64,000 bases of DNA from Paenochrobactrum glaciei (lineage in GTDB: Bacteria; Pseudomonadota; Alphaproteobacteria; Rhizobiales; Rhizobiaceae), in assembly GCF_039522165.1 (NCBI RefSeq), contig NZ_BAAADE010000002.1:434001-498000 (forward strand). The letters run 5' to 3'. The translations under genes and the position numbers were made by a program. Positions 42,032 to 50,838 of this stretch are shown here, piece by piece. Position 1 is the stretch's first letter. Every line of letters starts with the position of its first letter. The notes under the pieces were generated by a model that was not told the DNA's origin, searched no databases, and saw only the letters and a program-made list of their open reading frames with translations.

Positions 42032-42046
42032 GAACAAAATAAGAAC
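42032..42046. promoter_or_regulatory. LexA/SOS box upstream of ssb
   Basis: GAAC-AAAATAA-GAAC is the same alphaproteobacterial SOS box read from the other strand. It lies 134 bases before the ssb start, which suggests damage-inducible ssb, as known in several Proteobacteria. Confidence 0.72.
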
Positions 42047-42180
42047 TTGATATTTTGTGCCATATCTCTTGTGGAAACAGGCGATAAATGGTGCATCTTG
42101 CATTGGATGAGATGTGCTAAATCATTGGCGGCTGTTATCTGTAGCAGTCAACCAATAGAAGATAAGGTGGAGTTAAGCGC

Positions 42181-42693
42181 ATGGCAGGTAGTGTCAACAA
42201 GGTTATTCTGGTCGGCAATCTTGGTGCGGATCCGGAAGTAAGACGTATGAGCTCCGGTGACCCTGTCGTTAATTTGCGTATTGCGACTTCTGAAAGCTGG
42301 CGCGACCGTCAGTCCGGTGAGCGCCGCGAAAAGACCGAGTGGCACAGCGTCGTTATTTTTAACGAAAATCTGGCGAAAGTTGCCGAGCAATATCTGAAAA
42401 AGGGCGCCAAGGTTTATCTTGAAGGTGCTTTGCAGACCCGCAAATGGCAGGATCAGAACGGTAATGAACGCTATACGACTGAAATCGTATTGCAGAAATT
42501 CCGTGGTGAATTGCAGATGCTTGACAGCCGCGGTGAAGGCGGTGGACAGGGACGCTCTTTTGAGGGCGGCGGTCGTTCGCAGATGTCTGATTATTCCGGC
42601 GGTGGTTCATCGGGCGGTTCGGATTTCGGTAACTCAGGACCTTCATCAGGCGGTGGTTTCTCACGCGATCTGGATGATGAAATTCCGTTTTAA
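42181..42693 (+). CDS. ssb: Single-stranded DNA-binding protein
   Basis: SSB of 170 residues that binds ssDNA as a tetramer and recruits repair and replication proteins. The OB fold covers residues 1-110 (AGSVNKVILVGNLGADPEVR). Then comes a Gly/Ser-rich linker (about 118-160), ending in the conserved acidic tip DLDDEIPF that contacts partner proteins. The start ATG at 42181 has GGTGGAG about 8 bases upstream. An SOS box lies in the shared lexA-ssb intergenic region. Two terminators follow. Confidence 0.98.
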   Translation: MAGSVNKVILVGNLGADPEVRRMSSGDPVVNLRIATSESWRDRQSGERREKTEWHSVVIFNENLAKVAEQYLKKGAKVYLEGALQTRKWQDQNGNERYTTEIVLQKFRGELQMLDSRGEGGGQGRSFEGGGRSQMSDYSGGGSSGGSDFGNSGPSSGGGFSRDLDDEIPF

Positions 42694-42708
42694 TGCAAAA
42701 AATCTGAT

Positions 42709-42800
42709 AAAAACGGGCAATTAATTGCTGTTTTTGTGTCAGATTTTGCATAAATAATTAAGAAAATGCGCAAGTTTTGATGAAACTTGCGCATTTTTTT
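42709..42800 (+). terminator. Two intrinsic terminators in tandem after ssb
   Basis: First: AAAAC-GGGCAATTAATTGCT-GTTTTT at 42709-42735. Second and stronger: AAAATGCGCAAGTTT pairs perfectly with AAACTTGCGCATTTT around a five-base loop (42763-42797), with T7. Together they separate ssb from divK. Confidence 0.85.
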
Positions 42801-43004
42801 GTGTTTTTTGAATTATCGCTGGTCAATTGAGTGTTGTTTTTTGATGAATGTCGACTTTAAAAAAATTAAAAAAATGCAATCTGTTTGCTATTCGTCAATG
42901 TTCTGCGTTTAAAATGGCTGTGGATGAATGGAGTTTTCTCGATTCCATAATAAGTCTATGCGCTTGCAAATAAGCCGGAAAGCCTGTGCGCTGAGGGAAG
43001 TTTG
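42801..43004 (+). other. AT-rich divK upstream region
   Basis: About 200 bases rich in A/T runs that should hold the divK promoter. I looked for the CtrA site TTAA-N7-TTAA; only TTAA-N5-TTAA at about 42855-42867 is seen, which has the wrong spacing. No ORF can be supported. Confidence 0.4.
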
Positions 43005-43376
43005 ATGATTAAGAAAGTGATGATCGTTGAGGATAATGAGCTGAACATGAAGCTCTTTCGCGATCTCATAGAAGCCCATGGCTATGAAACTATCCGCACC
43101 CGCAACGGGCTTGAGGCGCTGGATCTGGCGCGTGAGCATCGTCCGAACCTGATTTTGATGGATATTCAGTTGCCGGAAGTTTCAGGTCTTGAAGTGACCA
43201 AATGGCTCAAGGATGATGAAGAGCTGAAGGTCATTCCTGTTATTGCCGTCACTGCTTTTGCGATGAAGGGCGATGAAGAGCGCATCAGACAGGGTGGCTG
43301 TGAAGCTTATATTTCCAAACCGATTTCAGTGCCGCGTTTTATCGAGACAATTAAATCTTATTTAGGCGACGCTTAA
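43005..43376 (+). CDS. divK: Single-domain response regulator DivK
   Basis: CheY-like receiver of 123 residues without output domain, closely matching alphaproteobacterial DivK, which controls the cell-cycle kinases (DivJ, PleC, DivL) and so CtrA activity. Acidic pocket E9/D10 and phospho-acceptor D53 (in LILMDIQLPE), Thr in AVTAFAM, and Lys in YISKPIS are all present. The ATG at 43005 follows GAGGGAAG; a TTG directly upstream is less likely. In many Rhizobiales pleD follows divK, but here the convergent moeA gene follows instead. Confidence 0.95.
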   Translation: MIKKVMIVEDNELNMKLFRDLIEAHGYETIRTRNGLEALDLAREHRPNLILMDIQLPEVSGLEVTKWLKDDEELKVIPVIAVTAFAMKGDEERIRQGGCEAYISKPISVPRFIETIKSYLGDA

Positions 43377-43383
43377 AACTGGT

Positions 43384-43413
43384 CTTAAAAAATAGCGCTG
43401 CGGTTTTTTTAAG
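43384..43413. terminator. Weak AT-rich hairpin between divK and moeA
   Basis: CTTAAAAAA (43384-43392) pairs with TTTTTTTAAG (43404-43413). It can act as a weak bidirectional terminator between these convergent genes. Confidence 0.4.
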
Positions 43414-43432
43414 CTAAGAAATGCGATAAAAT

Positions 43433-44653
43433 CTAACGCAAGACCAGAATTTTACAGCTTGCACCCGCATCAATGGCAGGTGCATTGGCTTCTCTGATAA
43501 TCAGCGCATTGGCGCGCGCCAACATTCCAAGCATGGACGAATCCTGCACGGGCAGGGGATGGACAATAAGATCGCCTTGATCGTCAAGGATATATTCCGC
43601 ACGCACATAATCACGGCGATGATCATTTTCCGGCATATGGGTTGAGAGCGTGGCTTTGCGGATATCGGCGCGATAGGTGCGGCCAGTTAATTTGGCTATC
43701 AATGGCACTAAAAACAAATGCCCGCAAACCATGCTGGAAACCGGATTGCCCGGCAGACCAAGCACATGGATAATACGGCCATTGGCGGCAGTCAGACTAC
43801 CATGCATCAGCGGCTTGCCCGGACGCATGGCAATTTTCCAGAAATCCAGCTTCATGCCGCAGGCGGTAAGTGCTTTATGCACCAGATCATGATCACCGAC
43901 AGAGGCACCGCCAAGCGTTACCAGCACATCGACGTTATCATTCATCGCCTGTTTGATGGCGGCGATGATTAAATCTGTCTGATCCGGCACAATGCCTAAA
44001 TCAATCGCCGTTGCATCTTGTGCACGCACCAGTTCGGCAATGCCGCTGGAATTGGATGAAATGATCTGGTCTTCTGCCGGAATTTGGCCAGGTGCGACAA
44101 GCTCGTCACCGGTTGCCAGAATGGCCACGCGCGGGCGGCAGGTGACTTGCAGCTTGGCATTGCCGCTGGCGGCTGCGAGCGCTAATGCTGCGGCATCAAG
44201 CTTGCGCCCGGCAGGCAATAATTCTTCGCCGAGTTTGAAATCAAGACCGGCGCGGCGAATATGTTTGTGTTTGATGATCTCGCCGCTGACTTCGATCATG
44301 TCGCCATTGCGGATGACATTTTCCTGAATGACAACACTATCGGCATCTGCTGGCACCGGTGCACCGGTGAAAATGCGGATGGCTTCACCTTCAGCAATTT
44401 GTCCAAGATAGCGTTTACCTGCTGCGGCTTCACCGATCACACGAAATGTCGTTGGATAGCTGCCATCTTTATTGGCGCGCACCGCATAACCATCCATAGC
44501 GGAGGCATCAAAAGGCGATTGCAGATAATGGGCAACCATAGGCGCGGCGAGGGTGCGCCCGCCTGCCTGATCGATAGAAACTGTTTCACTTGGTCCCGTT
44601 TGGACATTTTCAGTCAGGCGCTGCAAGGCCTCATCAACGGGTAAAAGTGCCAT
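43433..44653 (-). CDS. moeA: Molybdopterin molybdenumtransferase MoeA
   Basis: Inserts molybdate into adenylylated molybdopterin in the last step of molybdenum cofactor synthesis. Of 406 residues, domains I-IV are in the standard order: N-terminal LPVDEALQRLTENV, SPFDASAMDGYAVR, IFTGAPVPADADSVV, the MogA-like domain with ILATGDELV, VTLGGASVGDHDLV, and VLGLPGNPVSSMV. ATG at 44653 lies two bases after the moaC stop, and its ribosome binding site AAGGA is inside the moaC end. It is the last gene in the ppiD-trpD-trpC-moaC-moeA transcript. Confidence 0.97.
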   Translation of the reverse strand: MALLPVDEALQRLTENVQTGPSETVSIDQAGGRTLAAPMVAHYLQSPFDASAMDGYAVRANKDGSYPTTFRVIGEAAAGKRYLGQIAEGEAIRIFTGAPVPADADSVVIQENVIRNGDMIEVSGEIIKHKHIRRAGLDFKLGEELLPAGRKLDAAALALAAASGNAKLQVTCRPRVAILATGDELVAPGQIPAEDQIISSNSSGIAELVRAQDATAIDLGIVPDQTDLIIAAIKQAMNDNVDVLVTLGGASVGDHDLVHKALTACGMKLDFWKIAMRPGKPLMHGSLTAANGRIIHVLGLPGNPVSSMVCGHLFLVPLIAKLTGRTYRADIRKATLSTHMPENDHRRDYVRAEYILDDQGDLIVHPLPVQDSSMLGMLARANALIIREANAPAIDAGASCKILVLR

Positions 44654-44655
44654 TT

Positions 44656-45144
44656 TTATTTGTCCTTGGAGGATGCGAACCAGTCACCGGATTTGCCGCC
44701 GTGTTTTTCAACAAGACGGATGTTTTGAATGGTCATGTCTTTATCGACGGCTTTCGCCATATCGTAAATGGTGAGGCAGGTGACAGAAGCTGCGGTGAGT
44801 GCTTCCATTTCAACGCCAGTGCGGCCTTTAAGGCGCGCACTCGCCGTTACTTTCAAGCCGGGCAGGCTTTCATCCGCTTCGATTTCAATGCCGACTTTGG
44901 TGAGCATCAACGGATGGCAAAGCGGAATGAGGTCAGCGGTTTTTTTAGCGGCCATAATACCGGCAATGCGTGCTGTTGCCAGCACATCGCCTTTGGCTGC
45001 ATTGCCGGAAAGTATAAGAGCAAGCGTTTCTGGCTGCATGATAATGGAGGCTTCGGCGACAGCTAAACGCTCGGTTTCCTGCTTGTCGCCGACATCGACC
45101 ATATGGGCATGTCCGGATTGATCAAGATGGGTCAGCTTGCTCAT
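44656..45144 (-). CDS. moaC: Cyclic pyranopterin monophosphate synthase MoaC
   Basis: Converts the 3',8-cyclised GTP intermediate made by MoaA into cPMP, early in molybdenum cofactor synthesis. 162 residues, normal for MoaC. Family parts: MVDVGDKQETERLAVAEASI, ATARIAGIMAAKKTADLIPLCHP-type segment with the active-site His and Lys, and the C-terminal GVEMEALTAASVTCLTIYDMAKA segment with KDMTIQ. It follows trpC by 11 bases and is coupled to moeA. This trpDC-moaC-moeA order is usual in Rhizobiales. Confidence 0.97.
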   Translation of the reverse strand: MSKLTHLDQSGHAHMVDVGDKQETERLAVAEASIIMQPETLALILSGNAAKGDVLATARIAGIMAAKKTADLIPLCHPLMLTKVGIEIEADESLPGLKVTASARLKGRTGVEMEALTAASVTCLTIYDMAKAVDKDMTIQNIRLVEKHGGKSGDWFASSKDK

Positions 45145-45155
45145 GGTTTTTTACT

Positions 45156-45959
45156 TCAGGCTGTCTGGCCGGTCAGAAGGGTGCGTGTTGCGGAGCTCAC
45201 ATCCTGCTGACGCATCAGGCTTTCACCGATCAGGAAAGTTTCGATGCCTGATTTTTGCAGACGCAGGCAATCTTCATGGGTGAAGATACCGCTTTCGCCA
45301 ACCAGCAGATAATCATCCGGCACCATAGTTGAAAGACGTTCGCTGACTGCCAGATCCACTTCGAAATTGCGCAAATTACGGTTGTTAACACCGAGCATCT
45401 TCGACTGCAATTTGAGCGCACGTTCCATCTCAGCTTCGTCATGCACTTCAATCAAGGCATCCATGCCGAGCGAGAAAGCGGCCTGTTCAAGTTCTGCGGC
45501 CAGTTGATCATCAACACTTGCCATAATGATGAGAATGCAATCAGCACCCCAGCTGCGTGCTTCATAAACCTGATATGTATCAAAGAGAAAATCCTTGCGC
45601 AGCGCTGGCAGTGAGCAGGCATTGCGTGCCGCTGTCAAAAACTCAGGCGCACCCTGAAATGAAGGTGTGTCGGTGAGAACGGACAAGCAAGCCGCGCCAC
45701 CTTCTTCATAGGCTTTGGCCAGCAATGGCGGGTCAAAATCCGGACGGATCAGACCTTTGGACGGGCTGGCTTTTTTAATTTCTGCAATCAGGCCAAATTG
45801 CTTGTTGGCTTTCTTTTGCAGCAAAGCATTCAGAAAGCCGCGTGTCGGCTGCTGATCAGCAATTTTGGCTTTAAGTTCGCTAAGCGGGATTTGAGCTTTG
45901 GCAGCTGCAATTTCTTCGCGCTTATAGGCTTCAATTTTCTTTAAGATATCAGTGCTCAT
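45156..45959 (-). CDS. trpC: Indole-3-glycerol phosphate synthase
   Basis: TIM-barrel enzyme of tryptophan synthesis, 267 residues, a monofunctional TrpC without a TrpF fusion. The signature FGLIAEIKKASPSKGLI is near residue 55 and contains the catalytic Lys; LRKDFLFDTYQVYEA (Lys near 120), LIEVHDEAEM and GVNNRNLRNFEVDL follow, then LVGESGIFTHEDCLRL. It lies nine bases after trpD and 11 before moaC. No separate trpG gene is next to it; in Rhizobiales anthranilate synthase is usually a TrpE-TrpG fusion located elsewhere. Confidence 0.97.
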   Translation of the reverse strand: MSTDILKKIEAYKREEIAAAKAQIPLSELKAKIADQQPTRGFLNALLQKKANKQFGLIAEIKKASPSKGLIRPDFDPPLLAKAYEEGGAACLSVLTDTPSFQGAPEFLTAARNACSLPALRKDFLFDTYQVYEARSWGADCILIIMASVDDQLAAELEQAAFSLGMDALIEVHDEAEMERALKLQSKMLGVNNRNLRNFEVDLAVSERLSTMVPDDYLLVGESGIFTHEDCLRLQKSGIETFLIGESLMRQQDVSSATRTLLTGQTA

Positions 45960-45968
45960 ACCGTATCC

Positions 45969-46988
45969 TTATTCCGCTTGCTCATTGGAAACCTGAACGA
46001 GCTTATTCAAGACATTCAGTGCTGCACCGCTGTCGATGGAAAGGGCTGCTTGCTCAACGCCTTCTTTCAGGTCTTTCGCTTTGCCAGCGATAAGAAGGGC
46101 GGCACCTGCATTCATCAGCACGATATCGCGATAGGCATTTTTTGCGCCTTTAAGCACTTCACGCAATGCTTGCGCATTATAAGCGCCGTCGCCGCCTTTC
46201 AGTTCAGCCGGTTCTGCACGGCGGATACCGACATCTTCAGGGCTGATTTCAAAGCTGCGGATGATACCATCTTCCAGCGCACTGACATGGGTGATGCCGG
46301 TGGTGGTAATTTCATCAAGGCCGTCACCATAGACAACCCATGCGCGTTCAGAGCCCAGCTCTTTCAGCACATGTGCCAATGGCTCTACCCATTCCTGTGC
46401 ATAAACACCAACAAGCTGACGTTTGACATGGGCAGGGTTGGAGAGGGGGCCAAGCAGGTTGAAAATCGTACGGGTGCCAAGTTCCACCCGTGACGGGCCG
46501 ACATGGCGCATGGATGAGTGATGGTTAGGCGCAAACATAAAGCCCAAGCCCGCTTCATAAATGCAGCGGCTGATGAGATCGGCATCTGCTTCAATATTAA
46601 CGCCAAGTGCCAGCAGCGCATCTGCTGCACCTGAGCGCGAGGAAAGCGCACGATTGCCGTGTTTAGCAACAGGAATACCGGCACCTGCAACCACAAAGGC
46701 CGAGCAGGAAGACACATTGTAAGAGCCGGACTGATCGCCGCCGGTGCCAACAATATCAATGGCATTGTCGGGCGCTTTGACTTCTGTAACGCGCGACATC
46801 ATCGAGGAAACTGCACCGCTGATTTCCGGTACTGTTTCACCGCGTACACGCAATGCCATCAAAAAGGCACCGATCTGAGAGGGCGTTGCACGCCCTGTCA
46901 TCATAATATCGAAAGCTTGCTTAGATTGTTGCGAATTCAGCTGTGTGCCAAGTGCGACTTTTGCAATGAAGTCTTTAAAATCAACCAT
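45969..46988 (-). CDS. trpD: Anthranilate phosphoribosyltransferase
   Basis: Second step of tryptophan synthesis, 339 residues. The phosphoribosyl-diphosphate-binding motif GTGGDQSGSYNVSS is near residue 80. KHGNRALSSRSGAADALLALG and NHHSSMRHVGPSRVELGTRTIFNLLGPL-type segments give the anthranilate site. The ATG at 46988 has AGGGG upstream; a GTG two codons earlier is possible. The gap to the upstream PpiD-like gene is eight bases, so all five minus-strand genes here may form one transcript. Confidence 0.97.
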   Translation of the reverse strand: MVDFKDFIAKVALGTQLNSQQSKQAFDIMMTGRATPSQIGAFLMALRVRGETVPEISGAVSSMMSRVTEVKAPDNAIDIVGTGGDQSGSYNVSSCSAFVVAGAGIPVAKHGNRALSSRSGAADALLALGVNIEADADLISRCIYEAGLGFMFAPNHHSSMRHVGPSRVELGTRTIFNLLGPLSNPAHVKRQLVGVYAQEWVEPLAHVLKELGSERAWVVYGDGLDEITTTGITHVSALEDGIIRSFEISPEDVGIRRAEPAELKGGDGAYNAQALREVLKGAKNAYRDIVLMNAGAALLIAGKAKDLKEGVEQAALSIDSGAALNVLNKLVQVSNEQAE

Positions 46989-46996
46989 AGCCACCC

Positions 46997-48886
46997 CTAA
47001 AATGCCATCGCATTGTTGATCGCGGTCTGGTTCACTTTAACCGGATATTGTTTTTGCAATTCGGCAATAAGCTGTGTCAGCAGGTCATCAGACAAGCCAT
47101 TGGCAGCAGCTTTACGGCGATCTTCAGTGATTGATTCTGCGCTGATACCGGCAGGCTCAACCACATCGGTTACTTTAAACAAGATCTGTGCATCATTGTT
47201 TGGTGTCGCGGCAGTGCCGATATGGCCATTGGCGCCACGGAAAACTGCTGCAACGGCAGCCGAGCCAAGCTCGATATCATTGGTAGAACGGGTCACACCT
47301 CGCTTGGTGTTTTTCTCTAAGCCCAGTTCTTCAGCCAGCGCTTCCAGCGTGTTGCCGTCCTGAACTTTTTTCTTCAGTTCATCGGTTTTGGCAATCAGAT
47401 TCTTGATCGCTTCATCGGCCTTCCATGCTTCAACGAGCTTGTCCTTTACCTCATCAAGGGTGCGGTCGCGGGCTGCGATGATGTCGTCAGCCTGATACCA
47501 GAGGAAGCCGTTGGTGCCGATGGAAAGCGAGTCATTATCGATGCCTTTGTCGGTCTGGAACAGGTTGGAGATGAGCTGTGCCTGTAACGGTAAATTCTCA
47601 ACCGGCTTTTCGCTCATATCATTGCCTTCGGCATCGATGGCATCAACGGTTACAGCCTTGAGGCCAGCCTTAGTTGCGGCTTCAGCTAAAGGTACGCCGT
47701 TGGAAATATCTTCTTCCAGCTGATCGCGCACATTGGAAATAGCGGTGGCAGCAATGGTCGTTGCGATGCTCAAGCGGATTTCCTGCTCAACTTCTGCAAG
47801 CGGCTTGGTGTGTGCGGCATCAATATCGGTCACACGCAGGATAACAGGGCCAAAAGCACCTTTCACCACATCGCTGGCCTGATCTTTGCTCAAACCAAAG
47901 GCGGCTTCTGCGAGAACCGGATCAGGCAGGGCAGATTTTTCAAAAGTGCCGAGCTTGATGTCTGCGGCCGATTTGTCGAGTTCTTTGGCCAGATCATCGA
48001 AGCTCATGCCGTTTTTAAGCTTTTCGGCTGCGGCATTGGCGGCAGATTCATCAGCAAAACTCAGCTGTTCGATGGCACGCTTTTCAGTGGTTGAATAGCG
48101 GCTCTGGTTCTTTTCGTAATAGTCGCTGATTTCTTCAGGGGTTATCTGGCTTGGATCAGCAATATCGGATGGCTCCAGCTTAACGTAAGTCAGCTTGCGA
48201 TATTCAGGTGCAGCATATTGGGCTTTATTGGTTTCAAAATAAGCCTTCAGCGCATCAGCTGACGGAGCGGCGATATCTTCTGCTTTTTCGGGCTGAATGG
48301 TGATGTAATCAAGGTCACGGCTTTCACCTTCATAAAGGGCGAGCGCTTTCAGCAATGTATCAGGAACGCTCATGCCGTCGGTGACAGCTTCAACGATCTG
48401 CTGACGGCGCGCAACCTGTGTGCGGCTGTCTAGATAATCCTGAGCACGAATATTGGATTGACGCATCACTGCATCAAATTGTGCAGGGCTGAAGCGGCCG
48501 GACGCATCATGGAAGGACGGATCACTGGCAACCAGACGGGCGATTCCGTCTTTAGTGATTCCCAAATTCATCTGGCGGGCTTCTTCATCCAGCACAACGC
48601 CGGCGGCCAGCTGCGAGATGACCTGACTTTCCACACCCAGTGCCTGAGCCTGTTCTTTGGTCAGGCGCTGCTGGAATTGCTGCGACAGACGCATCATCTG
48701 CTGTTCATAGGTAAAACGGTATTCAACCGCGCTAACCTCGGACTTTCCGGCACTTAATGCAGCGGATCCGCTCATGTCTTCACGGAAAATATCGGCGATA
48801 CCCCAAGCGGCAAAGCTTAAGACGAGCATACCAAGCAATAGTTTTGCAATCCAGGTTTGAGTGGCGGCGCGCAAGCTGTCGAGCAT
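46997..48886 (-). CDS. PpiD/SurA-like peptidyl-prolyl isomerase, membrane-anchored chaperone
   Basis: Periplasmic folding factor anchored in the inner membrane, 629 residues. One N-terminal helix (about 13-33, IAKLLLGMLVLSFAAWGIADIF) is followed by a SurA-type N-terminal chaperone domain (about 40-160, starting AVEYRFTYEQQMMRLSQQF), a parvulin-like PPIase domain (about 240-370), and a long C-terminal chaperone region. PpiD helps proteins leaving the Sec translocon. It is divergent to tpiA and heads the trpD-trpC-moaC-moeA group, as in Brucella relatives. The parvulin domain is diverged, and catalytic activity cannot be confirmed from sequence. Confidence 0.88.
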   Translation of the reverse strand: MLDSLRAATQTWIAKLLLGMLVLSFAAWGIADIFREDMSGSAALSAGKSEVSAVEYRFTYEQQMMRLSQQFQQRLTKEQAQALGVESQVISQLAAGVVLDEEARQMNLGITKDGIARLVASDPSFHDASGRFSPAQFDAVMRQSNIRAQDYLDSRTQVARRQQIVEAVTDGMSVPDTLLKALALYEGESRDLDYITIQPEKAEDIAAPSADALKAYFETNKAQYAAPEYRKLTYVKLEPSDIADPSQITPEEISDYYEKNQSRYSTTEKRAIEQLSFADESAANAAAEKLKNGMSFDDLAKELDKSAADIKLGTFEKSALPDPVLAEAAFGLSKDQASDVVKGAFGPVILRVTDIDAAHTKPLAEVEQEIRLSIATTIAATAISNVRDQLEEDISNGVPLAEAATKAGLKAVTVDAIDAEGNDMSEKPVENLPLQAQLISNLFQTDKGIDNDSLSIGTNGFLWYQADDIIAARDRTLDEVKDKLVEAWKADEAIKNLIAKTDELKKKVQDGNTLEALAEELGLEKNTKRGVTRSTNDIELGSAAVAAVFRGANGHIGTAATPNNDAQILFKVTDVVEPAGISAESITEDRRKAAANGLSDDLLTQLIAELQKQYPVKVNQTAINNAMAF

Positions 48887-49129
48887 GGAGGTACCTTTTA
48901 TTAATTGAAAGCGTTAGTTCCAGATGTATGGGAATAGCCCTAAGCATAGGCGCGATGCAAGGACTCATTGAAAGGAAAGCTGCTTTCTTGACCGGTTAAT
49001 GTGCACTCTTTAAGTGTTGCATTCGCGTGTGAATTTGTTAGTCAGGTGCAAATTCATAAAAACCGTCCGCCTGCGTTCATAAAAATAAAGCGCGACGACA
49101 CGGTGGTAGAGCATGGCGAGGAGAAGCGC

Positions 49130-49894
49130 ATGACACCGGGAATTCGCCCTTTAGTAGCGGGCAATTGGAAAATGAACGGCACAGGGGAATCCCTGACCGA
49201 ATTGCGTGCGATTGCTGCGGGCTTAAGCTCTGACTATGGCCGCAAGCTTGATGCTGTTATCTGCGTTCCGGCAACTTTGCTTTCACGAGCAGCTGAAACT
49301 CTTGAAGGCGAAAGCGTTGGTCTTGGTGGTGAAGATTGCCATATGGCGCAATCGGGTGCTCATACAGGCGATGTTTCTGCACTCATGCTGAAAGATGCCG
49401 GTGCAAGCCATGTGATTGTCGGCCACTCTGAGCGCCGCACGGATCACCGTGAAACCAATGAAATGGTGAAGGCAAAGACCTTGGCTGCATGGCAGGCGGG
49501 TTTGGTTGCCATTGTTTGTGTTGGTGAAACCGCCGATCAGCGCCACGCAGAAACCACATTGGATGTGGTGGGTGAGCAGCTTGCAAATTCATTGCCGGAT
49601 GGTGTGAGTGCTGAAAATACCATTATTGCTTATGAGCCTGTCTGGGCAATCGGTACTGGTCTGACACCAACCGTACAGGATGTGCGCACAGTGCACGCCT
49701 TTATGCGCGAGACATTGATTGAGCGTTTTGGTGCGCAGGGCGCGCATATGCGCTTGCTCTATGGTGGCTCGGTCAAACCTGCCAATTCTGTTGAATTACT
49801 GGGTGTGGCTGATGTTGACGGCGCTTTGGTTGGCGGTGCCAGCCTGAAAGCGGCTGATTTTCTGGCAATTTGCGAGGCCTATCGCAGCCTGTAA
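49130..49894 (+). CDS. tpiA: Triosephosphate isomerase
   Basis: Glycolytic TIM-barrel enzyme of 254 residues. Motifs: LVAGNWKMNG (catalytic Lys), IVGHSERR (catalytic His), AYEPVWAIGTG (catalytic Glu in YEPVW) and RLLYGGSVKP. ATG at 49130 has GAGGAGAAG six bases upstream; a longer frame to 49001 has no family similarity. It is followed by secG after 180 bases. The gltA, eno and pdh genes in the same window also belong to central carbon metabolism. Confidence 0.98.
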   Translation: MTPGIRPLVAGNWKMNGTGESLTELRAIAAGLSSDYGRKLDAVICVPATLLSRAAETLEGESVGLGGEDCHMAQSGAHTGDVSALMLKDAGASHVIVGHSERRTDHRETNEMVKAKTLAAWQAGLVAIVCVGETADQRHAETTLDVVGEQLANSLPDGVSAENTIIAYEPVWAIGTGLTPTVQDVRTVHAFMRETLIERFGAQGAHMRLLYGGSVKPANSVELLGVADVDGALVGGASLKAADFLAICEAYRSL

Positions 49895-49947
49895 AATGAG
49901 CGGTTGATTGATCCGCCCCCTTTAAAAGCGCCGGGATGTGTTATAGA

Positions 49948-49964
49948 TATATAGTCACTATATA
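49948..49964. promoter_or_regulatory. 17-base perfect palindrome upstream of secG
   Basis: TATATAGT-C-ACTATATA is a perfect inverted repeat in the tpiA-secG spacer, 111 bases before the secG start. It could be an operator or overlap a promoter -10 region. No regulator is suggested. Confidence 0.4.
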
Positions 49965-50074
49965 ACTTGGCGCTGATAAGGCTTGCTAAATGGGGGTTGG
50001 ATTATTCTCCAATACCGTGTAGAGAGCCGCGACGTATTAAGACCGCGATCTATAAAGAAAGCAGACCAGATTCC

Positions 50075-50482
50075 ATGCAGCATGTACTCATTGTCATTCA
50101 TCTACTGATTGTTATCGCGCTTGTCGGCGTTGTGCTTATCCAGCGTTCTGAGGGCGGCGGGCTCGGTATTGGCGGCGGTTCCGGCTTCATGACCGCGCGT
50201 GGCGCAGGAAATGCGCTCACACGTATGACAACGATTCTTGCGGCTGCTTTCTTCGCAACATCGCTGGTTCTCGGCATTATGGCTAATTACGGCGAACGCC
50301 CGACAGACATTTTAAACCGTATTCCGGCAGCGGGCGGGCAGGCACCGGCAGCGGGCGAGGGCTCAACCGGCGGCGGCATTCTCAACCAGTTGGGCGGCGC
50401 ATCATCGCGCGGCGAAACACCGGCTCCGGCAACAGAAGATGTACCGGCAGCACCAGCTAATCCGGTTCCAAGCTCACAGTAA
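50075..50482 (+). CDS. secG: Preprotein translocase subunit SecG
   Basis: Small non-essential subunit of the SecYEG channel, 135 residues. Two membrane helices (about 2-22 and 50-70) flank the conserved cytoplasmic loop QRSEGGGLGIGGGSGFM. After the second helix comes a long Ala/Gly/Pro-rich tail (about 75-135), usual in Rhizobiales. The ATG at 50075 begins MQHVLIVIHLL; a longer reading upstream adds an unrelated Arg-rich segment. The ribosome binding site is weak. A strong terminator follows. Neighbours tpiA and pyrG are conserved in the order. Confidence 0.95.
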   Translation: MQHVLIVIHLLIVIALVGVVLIQRSEGGGLGIGGGSGFMTARGAGNALTRMTTILAAAFFATSLVLGIMANYGERPTDILNRIPAAGGQAPAAGEGSTGGGILNQLGGASSRGETPAPATEDVPAAPANPVPSSQ

Positions 50483-50512
50483 GTTTTTACTTTAAAGCTT
50501 TTGAAGTCTTTA

Positions 50513-50542
50513 AATCCCGATCTCTTTGAGGTCGGGATTTTT
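50513..50542 (+). terminator. Intrinsic terminator after secG
   Basis: AATCCCGATCTC pairs with GAGGTCGGGATT (one T-G pair) around TTT, followed by a T-run. Confidence 0.92.
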
Positions 50543-50648
50543 GTTTGTGAGCGTTATTGCAAATTCTTGGCAGTTAAGAGTGTATCGTGCTTCATCGTAA
50601 CCATAGCAGTCACCCTAACATTTTATATTTTTACGCATGTCTTTAACC

Positions 50649-50683
50649 CAAAACCGGTGCCTACTTTTGGGAGGCATGCTTTA
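50649..50683. repeat. Diverged Rhizobiales-type intergenic repeat, reverse orientation
   Basis: AAAACCGGTGCC followed by TACTTTTGGGAGGCATGCTT can be aligned with the reverse complement of the repeat at 17934-17979 (AAAACCG, ACTTTTG and ATGCT blocks). The rest of 50543-50838 holds no supported ORF and must contain the promoter for the L,D-transpeptidase gene. Confidence 0.45.
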
Positions 50684-50838
50684 GTGTTGCAACCATGCCA
50701 TAGCGGGCATGAAAACATGCTGTGGATAAAATCCACCTGTTGAGTATGACAAGTTGATGTCGTAATCACAGATCAAAGACGGGCATGAGTTGATGTGCTG
50801 TCGCCCTCACGTTTTGGGTTTATTTTCGGGAAATTCAA

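Noticed and set aside
42855..42867. Possible CtrA site upstream of divK
   Set aside because: The TTAA half-sites are five bases apart instead of seven, in an A-rich stretch where such matches occur by chance.
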